A stretch of 37,194 nt of DNA from Paratrimastix pyriformis (lineage: Eukaryota; Preaxostyla; Paratrimastigidae): assembly GCA_027972325.1 (NCBI GenBank), contig JAPMOS010000270.1, forward strand, positions 1-37,194, read 5' to 3'. Each line of letters begins with the position of its first letter. Position 1 is the stretch's first letter. Of the stretch, positions 25,082-36,476 are shown piece by piece. The position numbers and the translations under genes are program-made. The notes beneath the pieces were generated by a model, which was given only the letters and a program-made list of their open reading frames with translations, searched no databases and was not told where the DNA came from.

Positions 25082-26040
25082 CTATTCTCGATCGAGCCCG
25101 GCAGCATCTGCCGGCCCGAAAACTACCGAAGCCAAAGCCTTTGCAGTGCCAACCGACTGGTGGAGATAATGTTTGGTGAGTGTCGCACCCTTGCGCGACC
25201 ACCGAAACTGTGCAGACACAGCCAGCCCGTCAAGCCCAGTCGACGCTGCCTTCGAGGCCGCAGCGGCCCTGACAGAGTGCGGGCCCCACTCTTTGCCCAA
25301 GCCTGCGGCCAGCATCAGCCGCTTGCCACAAGACAACAACCATGTTGTTGTGCATTTTCCCATTCTTGAGCTTCCACATCAGAGCTGGGGTGCACCGCTC
25401 TGGACGGCGGTCATTCAATTCAATCACCGCGCAGTGAAAACAGAGCAGTGGGTCAGCCTCGTTTCCTCCCATTTTTGCATGACCCATTCCTTCTTTCTCC
25501 TTTCCTTGGGCAGGACTTTGAGTTCGCACATGTGGTCGCCATCAATGAGGCGAAGGTCCTCCAACCGTGCGGTGTTGAGGTCCGCCGCTCTCAGTCCGAG
25601 GCCTCGCCCAACAGGACAATTTTTCCCAGGAGGTCGCGATGGTCCAGCTTGGAATTTGTCCCAAGTGATCTGAGATGGCGCCAGATGAGGTCCGTGTCGA
25701 AGGTTCCCTTCCTGACTGACACTGGCTTTGTCTTCTCCATCCCCGTCAAAACGGCCTTCACTGTGGCTGAGGTGCCTGGATCAGGCCTCCCGTGGAGGAG
25801 GAAGTAGCGAGCAATGGCGGATCTCTTTTCATCGCGGTGCTGGGCGCCCATTTCTTGCTACCTTCCGCTAGGAAGTTTGCCAGGTCTGTGTCCGTCGCTT
25901 GCAAGGTCTCCCGCTCATTTTTCCCAAGTAGGCAGCAAACTGGGCAATGGCCGTATCGTAGTTTCTCTGAGTCTTGCTCTCGACCGAGTGAGCGATGAGC
26001 TGCCGGGCTGCCTCACTCAGTTGGTGGGGGGGTGAGTCCT
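25082..26040 (-). CDS. DIRS-A2 tyrosine recombinase
   Basis: Counterpart of the A1 recombinase, with the same GPHSVR... box region and TKHYLHQSV tyrosine visible on the minus strand. It ends about 40 bp before the ICR. It is broken, as noted for the element. Confidence 0.78.
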
Positions 26041-26289
26041 CTCCCACGAGGTCAATAACGACAGGTCCAGCTGATGGAGCTTCTCCCCACGTCTGCCTCG
26101 CTGTCGCGACCCTCGCCAGCTCCCCGCTGACATGAATCACCCTGCTCTGCCATCTGGGTGGCCCCACTGGGGTCTGGTTCCGGGTGCGGCAGGAAGAGGC
26201 AGTCCACCCGAGGGAGCGCCGGGGGGTGAGATCTGCATCCCCTGGGCCATTGGCCACCATGGGGCCGTGTCCCACTCTGGGATCAGGAC

Positions 26290-27965
26290 TAATGCTTCCC
26301 TCTCTGATCCCGTAGGCTGCCAGCACCCTCCCGATCATGGAGAAGGGCGGATTGAGCCACAAGGGCAGCCCCAGGCTGGTGGAAGAAATCCACCCCGAGC
26401 AACCCGGCTCGAGGACCCAACTCCACCACCTTGGCAACAGGTGGTTGCGCGCTGAGGCGAAGCCGTCCACCATGGGGCGGAAGCGCAGGTTCGTGACCAG
26501 CTGGAAGATCGCCGGATTGAGCATCCAATCCTCGCGCTCGACCTCTCTGGAGAGCTGGTCCGCCACTCCGTTGTCTTCCCGGGAAGATACTCTGGGAGGA
26601 GAGTGATGTCCCACTGCTGACAGAGGTTGTGCAGTTTCTGGGTGCCCTCGGTCATGTCCACGCTCTTCCCCTTCCACTTCCCCACGCAGGCAACAACTAC
26701 CTTGTTGTCCGAGCGCCACTGGACCGTCTGGCCCTGCAAGTGGCTGTGGAGGAGAGCTACCGCCCTGATGCCCGCCCTCCAGCTCGAGGCGATTCACCGA
26801 GGAGAATGTCTGCGTCTCCAGGAAGTCCTTCTCCCAGATTTCCCGTGCGTGGATCGGTTGCGGGGGTGGCCTGCCCGCCTGCGGGGGATGGAGACTGCGC
26901 AGCGTCGCGCCCCATGCGTAGGCGCTTGCGTCGGTGGTCAGCTCCCACGCTGGGGACTGCCCTCCAGCACTGCTGACACTGGTCCTGGGGCACCATGGCC
27001 CACCAGTGGAGATCCGCTTTGGCTGCCTCGTCGAGGGTGGCCATGCCCTCCCAGCCGTGTGACCACACCGCACGTGACTTCACTCGGTCCAATCCCCTGG
27101 TGTGCAGGTGAGCGGCCTCGACGGCCGGGCGGAGCGAGGACAACTTGCCGATGATGCGGGCCAGTGCCCTGACGAGCAGTCTGTCCTTTTTCATGAGGTT
27201 CCGACACTCCTGTCTGATCCCCTCCATCTTCTCCACGGACCCGCACTGTCTGCGTCCTGGAGTCCAGCTGGAATCCCAAGAACTCGACGACCTGTGACGG
27301 GTTGGGGTCTGTCTTCTCCCAGTTCACAGTTAACCCCAGCTGGTGGAGGAAATACATCGCTGCTATCGTGTCCCTGCGTGCCTTCTGTGGGGACTGGGCC
27401 ATGAAGAAGGTCGTCCAGGTAGAAGACTACCTGGACGCCTGCAGCCCGCATCACTCACCGCCTGTTTGATCAGTTTGGTGAATGAGCGTGGGGCCACTGA
27501 GAGGCCGAACGGGAGTGCCGTCCACTGGAGTTCCCTCCCCTCCCAGCTGAAGCACAGGTATGGGATGAGGTGTGGTGCTACTCCCATGTGCAGGTAAGCA
27601 TTCGAAAGATCGACTTTCGTGAAGAACGTGCCCTGTGGGGCTAGTGGGAAGGCTGTCCCCAGCCCCTCCATCTTGAAATGGGGGCAATCGATCCGCCTGT
27701 TTAGTGCGGACAAGTCGATCACCACCCTCCATTTCAAGGAATGGGGCTTGGGGACGCCGAAGATCGGACTCTCCCACAATAATTTGGTACCACACTCCTG
27801 CACTGCCCCGAGCGTTCCATACTCGCTCAAGACTGCCGAGACCTCCCTCTGCTCTCTGGTCCAAAATAGTGGACTCCGGCGAGCCAGCTGCTGGTCCCCG
27901 TTTCCAGTGTCCTTCCAGAACCTGCTATAAGAGGGGCTCGGCTTTCTGTGCTCTGCAGTGGTGCG
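26290..27965 (-). CDS. DIRS-A2 reverse transcriptase, RNase H and NPPF domain
   Basis: Minus-strand region with the A1 signatures. RT shows TKVDLSNAYLHMGVAP and LPFGLSVAPRSFTKLIK. RNase H shows TTDASAYAWGATL and WRSDNKVVVACVG. LWLNPPFSMIGRVLAA marks the last domain. Reading is spread over several frames in this copy. Confidence 0.8.
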
Positions 27966-28369
27966 GTGCATCCCACCGTTTTCTGGGAGTTCTGGGGCTC
28001 CTCGGTCTTGCTGGTTTGGCCCATTCTCGGGCGGCGCGACGGGATGCGCACTGGCGCAATCGGTGGGTCCCCAACCAATGCCAGGTCAGACCCTCTTCCA
28101 CCCAACTCTTCACCTCGAGTGGTAGTGGTAGGCTCAGCCAACGTGAGCGGTGTGGTTCGCGGTTCACTCGGCCCGCCAGAGGGCCCACCAATGGCGATCG
28201 CCTTTGAAATGAGGTCTGGATTTGTTTCACTGTGAGGTTTTCATTTCTCCCCACTGGAAAAATTCTAGGTCATGGACCTCCAAGACTTGGGTCTTTGCGG
28301 ACTGGGCCTCACGGCCATTCTCGACTTCAGCGAATGCAATTGCGGCTTGCCGCTGTTCACTCTCTGCTG

Positions 28370-29084
28370 GTTCGGTTCGAGGTTTTATGCACTTCTGGTA
28401 CATGGTCTGTGCTTTTGCTTTCGGTTTCCACCGACACCGAGGCACCGGTCGCTGACGCAGATGCAATTGCCTGCTGTCTTGCGGTGCGCTTCGCGGAGAA
28501 CCGTGCCAGCCTGTTGAACGGTTTGTGGTGGACAATGGTCTGTGAAGACGCTGTCACTTTGGACACTTCGCACTGACTCTTGCCATGCAATAGTGCGGCC
28601 CCGAGGTGATCACCAGTCGGGAGCGGGACAGACCCTTGATCTCGACAGGACCGAAGAGGTCCTCGGAGACCTCGTTGAGAGCCGCGGCAGCTCCTGGTCC
28701 GCCTCGGGTTCATCCTCTCTCCTCATCACCACCACCAGACTTGGGCTTGAGGCCCTTGACGGCCAGCAGCTCTTGGCGGCCGGCGGCCTTGGCGGAGGGC
28801 ATGGGCCAGGAGGGCCGCAGCGTCGAGGTGGGGCTCCATGGCGGCTCTCCGGGCCTCGGAGAGCTGCTCCGTCAGCATGACCAACCCGAGCTGGACGGCC
28901 TTGAGGGCGGCCTTCAGCTGGTCGGCGTTCAGCTGCGTGTCCTCGGACTCGGATCCGAAGATCCCCACGTAGCCATAGGCCAAGGCCCTGGTGGTGAGCT
29001 GGACCGTGTCCAACATGGACACCAGGCGGCCGTCAGCTGCCATAAGGTGTGGGGCCCGCGTGCGTGCATGGCACTCTTGGGTGG
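28370..29084 (-). CDS. DIRS-A2 Gag-like region, N-terminal part missing
   Basis: Holds LNADQLKAALKAVQLGLVML and LVSMLDTVQLTTRALAYGYV, which match the A1 Gag-like protein. The region stops at 29084, where the second AT module begins, so the poly-Gln start is absent. Confidence 0.7.
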
Positions 29085-29890
29085 CACAATTTTTGAGCTT
29101 GCGTTGATATTTGAGGCAAAAATCGATTTCTTCAGAACAAAATCTTTTTCTCATTATATTTTATTGAAAGGAGCATTTTATTTTATCAGCTTTGAATGAT
29201 TTAAGCATTAATTTTCTCGAGTTACAAACAATATTTGAGGCAAAAATCGAATTCTTCAGAGCAAAATCTTTTTCTCAATGTTTTAAGTAAAACGAGCATT
29301 TTATTTTTATCAGCTTTGACTGATTTAAGCATCAATTCATTCGAGCTACAAACGAAATTAGAGGCAAAAGCGAATTCTCCATGCATTTTCAATTTTATTC
29401 CATTTTTGTCCCAGAAATTATTTTGCCATTTTGTCAAATCAAACAATTCAATCAGCAGAATCAAACGAATGAGAATTCAATCAGAAACGCTTCTCTCTTC
29501 ATTCAAAATACAATTGTGACAAAGTGCTTTCAGTGATCATTAAATAATGCATCAATCTTAAGTAAATAATGCATTCTTTTTGATTGAATCAGCTCAAATA
29601 ATTGATTCTAAGAAAAATGGAAAAGTATGACAAAATGATAAAACAATATGAAATTTGATTTCAGCACCGAGCCCTTTAAAGCGAAAATTTAAGCAGCTTT
29701 GACATGAATTGAAAGAGAAATCAATCAGATTTACCTTCTATTTCAAAGAGATAAAAAGCAGCGTTTCATCATTTGAGCTATAAGGCTAATAAAGCGGAAT
29801 TTTGATGAGCTACTGAGGCTAACTCAATGAAATAGTGAACGAGTGATAGCATTTGATTAACATGTAAAGGTATTTGAAGAAAAATAATTA
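29085..29890 (+). repeat. AT-rich repeat module, direct copy 2
   Basis: Duplicate of 20965-21790. It lacks the first ~42 bp of the module because the duplication join lies inside it. The internal ~127 bp repeats are retained. No gene is seen. Confidence 0.88.
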
Positions 29891-29911
29891 TCTATAGTTA
29901 GTATATAGAGA

Positions 29912-30037
29912 ATGAATTGTGATAAACATCCAGTTAAGATTGATAGGGCACTATTTGAACTCATACAGGAGTTGATTCAGCTTCATGGTGATGAATATTT
30001 CAGTGTTACAATAACTAAGAAGAAAGGAGATGAGTGA
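29912..30037 (+). CDS. Duplicate of the 41-residue frame
   Basis: Same 41-residue reading as at 21811-21936 (MNCDKHPVKIDRALFELIQE...), with the same TATATA motif before the ATG. Its status is as uncertain as that of the first copy. Confidence 0.38.
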   Translation: MNCDKHPVKIDRALFELIQELIQLHGDEYFSVTITKKKGDE

Positions 30038-30064
30038 CGATTCCACAACTATAGTGTATGAAAA

Positions 30065-30262
30065 TGAATATTTCCATTAACGGAGCTTCATATCATGCAG
30101 TATATTATCTGTGTCAACACCTTCTCGAGTCAGTCTTCGTTTGACGAGTCTTTTCTTCTTTGTGTCATCAATCTTCTTGACAGCTTTTCAGTGCTCTCCC
30201 TTCTCGATGATTTCACCAACCTTCTTCAACGTTTGTAGTGTTTTCAACAGTTCTCAGACTTT
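30065..30262 (-). pseudogene. Duplicate of the lysine-rich viral remnant
   Basis: Duplicate of 21970-22163 on the minus strand, broken, bounded by the DIRS-C end module. Confidence 0.35.
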
Positions 30263-30270
30263 TAGGGTTT

Positions 30271-30323
30271 GCACTCTTTCTTGGTTTGGGTTTTGTTGGG
30301 AAGAGATTACTCCGGCTATCCAC
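30271..30323. repeat. Duplicate DIRS-C end module
   Basis: Counterpart of 22166-22221 with small differences. The neighbouring hairpin arms are also duplicated (GGCACTGACAT near 30343 and ATGTCAGTGCCG near 30389). Confidence 0.6.
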
Positions 30324-31770
30324 CACACAGCAAGCACATAAAACGGCACTGACATCCAAAATTTTATCAAAAGAGATTTGACGCTGTCATGTCAGTGCCG
30401 GCAGTCGACTCGTCCTTTAAGCATAAGCCCATTCGGACGACGACACGCCAGCCACCGACGCAGAGGTGGGAAGGGAGTCAGTACCGCGCAACGCAGTAAA
30501 CAATCCAGCTGGGAGTCACAGCTCCCGAAGGTTTCAAAGAAAACGAAGAGAGATTCATGATCAACCATGCGAACCCCAAACATCTCCTCAAGCGGGTCGC
30601 GACGCCCGGGGTGCACGTCTAGTCAGGGAAAGAGGAGGCTGAGAAAACCCCGACGCACCGCTGTAACCGGTCAGCAAAACAGGTGGAGAGAAGCCACAAG
30701 GAGGGCGAAACCTTCAGGCCCCGAAGGTACCGAGTCTTCCCACTCGGCACCCTCCATAGGGAATCCTTCTCAACGGGTCGGACCCCCGCAATAAAACAAC
30801 GAAGAAGATCGGACAAAACAGCGAGAGGACTCGTTGTCCGGCATGGCGCGGGCCAAAGGCACGTCGAGAAACGCAGAGCACGACGGAGCCGCGACAGGCA
30901 CCTTGCCTCGCAGATCCCAGGAGGGTTCTCGCCCCGTGCTCGCGGCTTCTTCGTCACCAGTCGCCGACCGGCGCCGGTGAAGCGGTGGAGCAACCTTGCC
31001 GTGCAGGCGTCGAGTTCTGTAGAGAACCCAGCCCCACCAAAAACGCAAACCCGAAGGAGAGAGAGCACGAAAGTGACGTATCGATCGCCACTTCAGGGTG
31101 CTCACCAAACATCCTCCCGTGAGAGGGGAGGTGTGGTGTGAGCGGGGTGGTTCACGGCACAACGGCCACGATGAAATATCACTCGTCAAACAGAACAGAC
31201 GACGATGAATGACAAACCCTGACCCCCATTCTGGATGTGGAGGATGGTGCCCACCACGGTAAAGCCACACAGCTGTGCACAACAAAACGGGGTGAAAAGA
31301 CACCCGCACCAGTCCCTCGAGCTGTTGCCCATTCAGAACAGAAGGAGGAAGACAACACCCCACACCAGAGTACAACGAGCCGGATGACCCATGCTGTTGT
31401 TCAAGCAAAGTAGCTGGGGTGAATGACCACACTCACCCACCATGAATGCCCAATCACATCAGACGAGGGTGAATGAGGGTGAATGAAGGGTGGTGTCCTC
31501 AAGGCAAGAGGCCCACGAGACCCCAAGACACTGTTGTCAAGGGCACCAAACAAGGTTGAACAACAGCCACTCGCCTCCCCACGAGGCCGCCCTCCTGACT
31601 TGTCAATCAGATTGTGGGTGAACAGGCAGCAGTACAGCCAAGGAGCACGTACGAAGATAGCGCTGAAGATAAAATGCCCACCATCAATCACGACCATGGG
31701 TACACGTTGAGTCGAAGCCGCGGGAAAGCCGCAACAAACAAACCCAGTGCCACTCATCAGGCAGGGTGGT
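30324..31770. other. Duplicate GC-rich DIRS-C tail, no gene recognised
   Basis: Counterpart of 22222-23733, shortened by many small losses. No RT or recombinase motif is seen. Confidence 0.45.
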
Positions 31771-31888
31771 GGAGACTTGTCTTGGTGGGTTTGTTTGGGG
31801 ATTACTCGGCTATCCCACCATTCTCCTTCACGAGTTCGGAGAACGAGGATAGCCCCAAACAAACCCAAACCAAGAAAGAGTGAACACC
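31771..31888. repeat. Duplicate DIRS-C internal complementary region
   Basis: Counterpart of 23734-23855: the join GGCTATCCCACCATTCTCCT is kept, and part of the left arm is shortened. Confidence 0.65.
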
Positions 31889-32114
31889 ATACCAAAGGCA
31901 TAGCTTTCCCTTCTGCACTCTACGTGACCCGGCTAACAGGATGCTCCACTCTTGGCCGATGAGCCGGCTGACTACGGATACCCATCCTGATGTTGGGAGT
32001 GCGCGTGCCGGAGGGACAGCACACCAGAAGGAGCATCAAACAGGTGAGACGTCCCCCGCGTGTGTCCGCGGTCGCCCTCCAAAGTGCGGAGTGCTGCCAC
32101 TGCTCCGACACAAG
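31889..32114. other. Duplicate spacer before DIRS-A3, nothing recognised
   Basis: Counterpart of 23856-24093. No gene seen. Confidence 0.4.
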
Positions 32115-32949
32115 ATGGATGAGCTGGGGGCTGTGCTCATGACTCGTCTTCGTATTCACCCGACTTTCAAAGAATAATAATAAAAATAAAACTGAAAATA
32201 GTCCACATCACCCCGTCGTTTCGAGTCGAATCCAATCCAAAATGGGATGGGAAGGGTGGGGAACTAACATATAAGTAGAAAAAGTCAGCAAAGAAGGAAA
32301 GACGGAAAAGGACCGCGAGGTTGAGGTGAGAAGACCTACCACGCGAAATCCAGCACGAAGTCAAGAAGAGAGGAAAAAGCCAGAACGAGGTCACAAAGGA
32401 AAACCACCTCCATGGCTTAGCGGCGCGGCCGCTGGAACTTCTGCTGCCGCTGCGGCGCAGGGAGTGGAGCCGCTGGAGGCGCCCCCGCAGGCCCGCCGGA
32501 GAAACCGCCCCTGAAGCGCGCGAACCGGTAAGGACGGCCAGAGAAACCAGAAGAGGGGTTGGTGCTGGCCGCCGGAAGAGAAGCCGGACGCAGGAGCCGA
32601 GCCGCGACCACGCTGGAAGAAACCGCGTTGGTGCTTGCGGCCCGCCAGGAGGGGACGCCCAAGTTGGCCGCCTTGAACAGAGCCGCGGCCGCCTTGTTGC
32701 CCGCGATGCGCTCTGCGGGGAAGACAAAGGCCAGGCACGAGGAAGACAAAGGAAAAGGGACAGCGAAGAGGGAAACAAAGTGAAAGATGAGACCTCCCGG
32801 TGCTCATAGCACCCCGAGATCATCGAACTTGACCGCACTACTCCCTTGAGTTGCGTGCGAAAACTATCAGCCTTGGTGTCAGCAAAATACACGAAAACAA
32901 GGCTGGAGCCAAAGAGGACCTGGTCGACATCACATTGCGGTGGGAGGGT

Positions 32950-33038
32950 GATGAGCACAGCCCCCTTTGTAGCTCATCCATCTTCCGTCCAAAGTAGGAA
33001 GAATGAGAGCTACTCATCGGTAAGGGGGCTGTGCTCAT
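32950..33038. repeat. DIRS-A3 internal complementary region
   Basis: GATGAGCACAGCCCCCTTTG ... GGTAAGGGGGCTGTGCTCAT, as in A1. Confidence 0.85.
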
Positions 33039-33070
33039 GACAATTGAAAGGAAAATGCCGACCTGGGTCC

Positions 33071-33990
33071 TCATTCTATTCTCGATCGAGCCCGGCAGCA
33101 TCTGCCGGCCCGAAACTGCCGAAGCCAAAGCCTTTGCAGTGCCAACCGACTGGTGGAGATAATGTTCGCACCCCTTGCGCGACCACCGAAACTGTGCAGA
33201 CACAGCCAGCCCGTCAAGCCCAGTCGACGCTGCCTTCGAGGCCGCAGCGGCCCTGACAGAGTGCGGGCCCCACTCTGCCCAAGCCTGCGGCCAGCATCAG
33301 CCGCTTGTTGCACAAGACAACAACCATGTTGTTGTGCATTTTCCCCATTCTTGAGCTTCCACATCAGAGCTGGGTGCACCGCTCTGGACGGCGGTCATTC
33401 AATTCAATCACCGCGCAGTGAAAACAGAGCAGTGGGTCAGCCTCGTTTCCTCCCATTTTTGCATGACCCATTCCTTCTTTCTCCTTTCCTTGGGCAGGAC
33501 TTTGAGTTCGCACATGTGGTCGCCATCAATGAGGCGAAGGTCCTCCAACCGTGCGGTGTTGAGGTCCGCTCTCAGTCCGAGGGCCTCGCCCAACAGGACA
33601 ATTTTTCCAGGAGGTCGCGATGGTCCAGCTTGGAATTTGTCCCAAGTGATCTGAGATGGCGCCAGATGAGGTCCGTGTCGAAGGTTCCCTTCCTGACTGA
33701 CACTGGTTTGTCTTCTCCATCCCCGTCAAAACGGCCTTCACTGTGGCTGAGGTGCCTGGATCAGGCCTCCCGTGGAGGAGGAAGTAGCGAGCAATGGCGG
33801 ATCTCTTTTCATCGCGGTGCTGGGCGCCCATTTCTTGCTACCTTCCGCAGGAAGTTTGCCAGGTCTGTGTCCGTCGCTTGCAAGGTCTCCCGCTCATTTT
33901 TCCCAAGTAGGCAGCAAACTGGGCAATGGCCGTATCGTAGTTTCTCTGAGTCTTGCACTCGACCGAGTGAGCGATGAGCTGCCGGGCTGC
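33071..33990 (-). CDS. DIRS-A3 tyrosine recombinase, degraded
   Basis: Homologous to the A1 recombinase region. The stretches WVMQKWEETRLTHC and SAQFRWSRKG can be read on the minus strand. Heavily broken in this copy. Confidence 0.65.
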
Positions 33991-34268
33991 CTCACTCAGT
34001 TGGTGGGGGTGAGTCCTCCCACGAGGTCAATAACGACAGGTCCAGCTGATGGAGCTTCTCCCCCACGTCTGCCTCGCTGTCGCGACCCTCGCCAGCTCCC
34101 CGCTGACATGAATCACCCTGCTCTGCCATCTGGGTGGCCCCACTGGGGTCTGGTTCCGGGTGCGGCCCGGGAGGAAGAGGCAGTCCACCCGAGGGAGCGC
34201 CAGGGGTGAGATCTGCATCCCCTGGGCCATTGGCCACCATGGGGCCGTGTCCCACTCTGGGATCAGGA

Positions 34269-36140
34269 CTAATGCTTCCCTCTGATCCCGTAGGCTGCCA
34301 GCACCCTCCCGATCATGGAGAAGGGCGGATTGAGCCACAAGGCAGCCCCCGGCTGGTGGAAGAAATCCACCCCGAGCAACCCGGCTCGAGGACCCAACTC
34401 CACCACCTTGGCAACAGGTGGTTGCGCGCTGAGGCGAAGCCGCCCACCATGGGGCGGAAGCGCAGGTTCGTGACCAGCTGGAAGATCGCCGGATTGAGCA
34501 TCCAACTCGCGCTCGACTCTCTGAGAGCTGGTCCGCCACTCCGTTGTCTTCCCGGGAAGATACTCTGGGAGGAGAGTGATGTCCCACTGCTGACAGAGGT
34601 TGTGCAGTTTCTGGGTGCCCTCGGTCATGTCCACGCTCTTCCCCTTCCACTTCCCCACGCAGGCAACAACTACCTTGTTGTCCGAGCGCCACTGGACCGT
34701 CTGGCCCTGCAAGTGGCTGTGGAGAGAGCTACCGCCCTGATGCCCGCCTCCAGCTCGAGGCGATTCACCGAGGAGAATGTCTGCGTCTCCAGGAAGTCCT
34801 TCTCCCAGATTTCCCGTGCGTGGATCGGTTGCGGGGTGGCCTGCCTGCGGGGATGGAGACTGCGCAGCGTCGCGCCCCATGCGTAGGCGCTTGCGTCGGT
34901 GGTCAGCTCCCACGCTGGGGACTGCCTCCAGCACTGCTGACACTGGTCCTGGGGCACCATGGCCCACCAGTGGAGATCCGCTTGCTGCCTCGTCGAGGGT
35001 GGCCATGCCCTCCCAGCCGTGTGACCACACCGCACGTGACTTCACTCGGTCCAATCCCCTGGTGTGCAGGTAAGCGGCCTCGACGGCCGGGCGGAGCGAG
35101 GACAACTTGCCGATGATGCGGGCCAGTGCCCTGACGAGCAGTCTGTCCTTTTCATGAGGTTCCGACACTCCTGTCTGATCCCCTCCATCTTCTCCACGGG
35201 GACCCGCACTGTCTGCGTCCTGGAGTCCAGCTGGAATCCCAAGAACTCGACGACCTGTGACGGGTTGGGGTCTGTCTTCCCAGTTCACAGTTAACCCCAG
35301 CTGGTGGAGGAAATACATCGCTGCTATCGTGTCCCTGCGTGCCTTCTGTGGGGACTGGGCCATGAGAAGGTCGTCCAGGTAGAAGACTCTGGACGCCTGC
35401 AGCCCGCATCACCTCACCGCCTGTTTGATCAGTTTGGTGAATGAGCGTGGGGCCACTGAGGCCGAACGGGAGTGCGTCCACTGGAGTCCCTCCCCTCCCA
35501 GCTGAAGCACAGGTATGGGATGAGGTGGTGCTACCCCATGTGCAGGGCGTTCGAAAGATCGACTTTCGTAAAGAACGCCCTGTGGGGCTAGTGGGAGGCT
35601 GTCCCCAGCCTCCATCTTGAAATGGGGCAATCGATCCGCCTGTTTAGTGCGGACAAGTCGATCACCACCCTCCATTTCTGAATGGGGCTTGGGACGCCGA
35701 AGATCGGACTCTCCCACAATAATTTGGTACCACACTCCTGGACTGCCCCGAGCGTTCCATACTCGCTCAAGACTGCCGAGACCTCCCTCTGCTCTCTGGT
35801 CCAAAATAGTGGACCGGCGAGCCAGCTGCTGGTCCCCGTTTCCAGTGTCCTTCCAAACCCTGCTATGAGGGCTCGGCTTTCTGTGCTCTGCAGTGGTGCG
35901 GTGCATCCCACCGTTTTCTGGGAGTTCTGGGGCTCCTCGGTCTTGCTGGTTTGGCCCATTCTCGGGCGGCGCGACGGGATGCGCACTGGCGCAATCGGTG
36001 GGTCCCCAACAATGCCAGGTCAGACCCTCTTCCACCCAACTCTTCACCTCGAGTGGTAGTGGTAGGCTCAGCCAACGTGAGCGGTGTGGTTCGCGGTTCA
36101 CCGCCAGAGGGCCCACCAATGGCGATCGCCTTTGAAATGA
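34269..36140 (-). CDS. DIRS-A3 RT, RNase H and NPPF region, degraded
   Basis: Minus-strand homologue of the A1 polyprotein. Recognisable pieces are VQWRSDNKVVVACVGKWKGK (RNase H), LWLNPPFSMIGRVLAA (last domain) and WRVVIDLSALNRRIDCP (RT). It is broken in many places and no intact reading remains. Confidence 0.7.
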
Positions 36141-36476
36141 GGTCTGGATTTGTTTCACTGTGAGGTTTTCATTTCTCCCCACTGGAAAAAATTCTAGGTC
36201 ATGGACCTCCAAGACTTGGGTCTTTGCGGACTGGGCCTCACGGCCATTCTCGACTTCAGCGAATGCAATTGCGGCTTGCCGCCACTCTCTGCTGGTTCGG
36301 TTCGAGGTTTTATGCACTTCTGGTACATGGTCTGTGCTTTTGCTTTCGGTTTCCACCGACACCGAGGCACCGGTCGCTGACGCAGATGCAATTGCCTGCT
36401 GTCTTGCGGTGCTTCGCGGAGAACCGTGCCAGCCTGTTGAACGGTTTGTGGTGGACAATGGTCTGTGAAGACGCTG

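Larger units (their letters stand above)
24094..29084 (-). mobile_element. DIRS-A copy 2, Gag end truncated
   Basis: Same family and orientation as A1, and closely similar over its length. It begins at GGATGAGCTACAAAGG with the 3' terminal repeat. Then come the tail (24220-24954), ICR (24955-25044), recombinase, RNase H/NPPF, RT and part of the Gag-like region. It stops inside Gag at 29084, so the 5' terminal repeat is missing. It carries several breaks. Confidence 0.9.
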
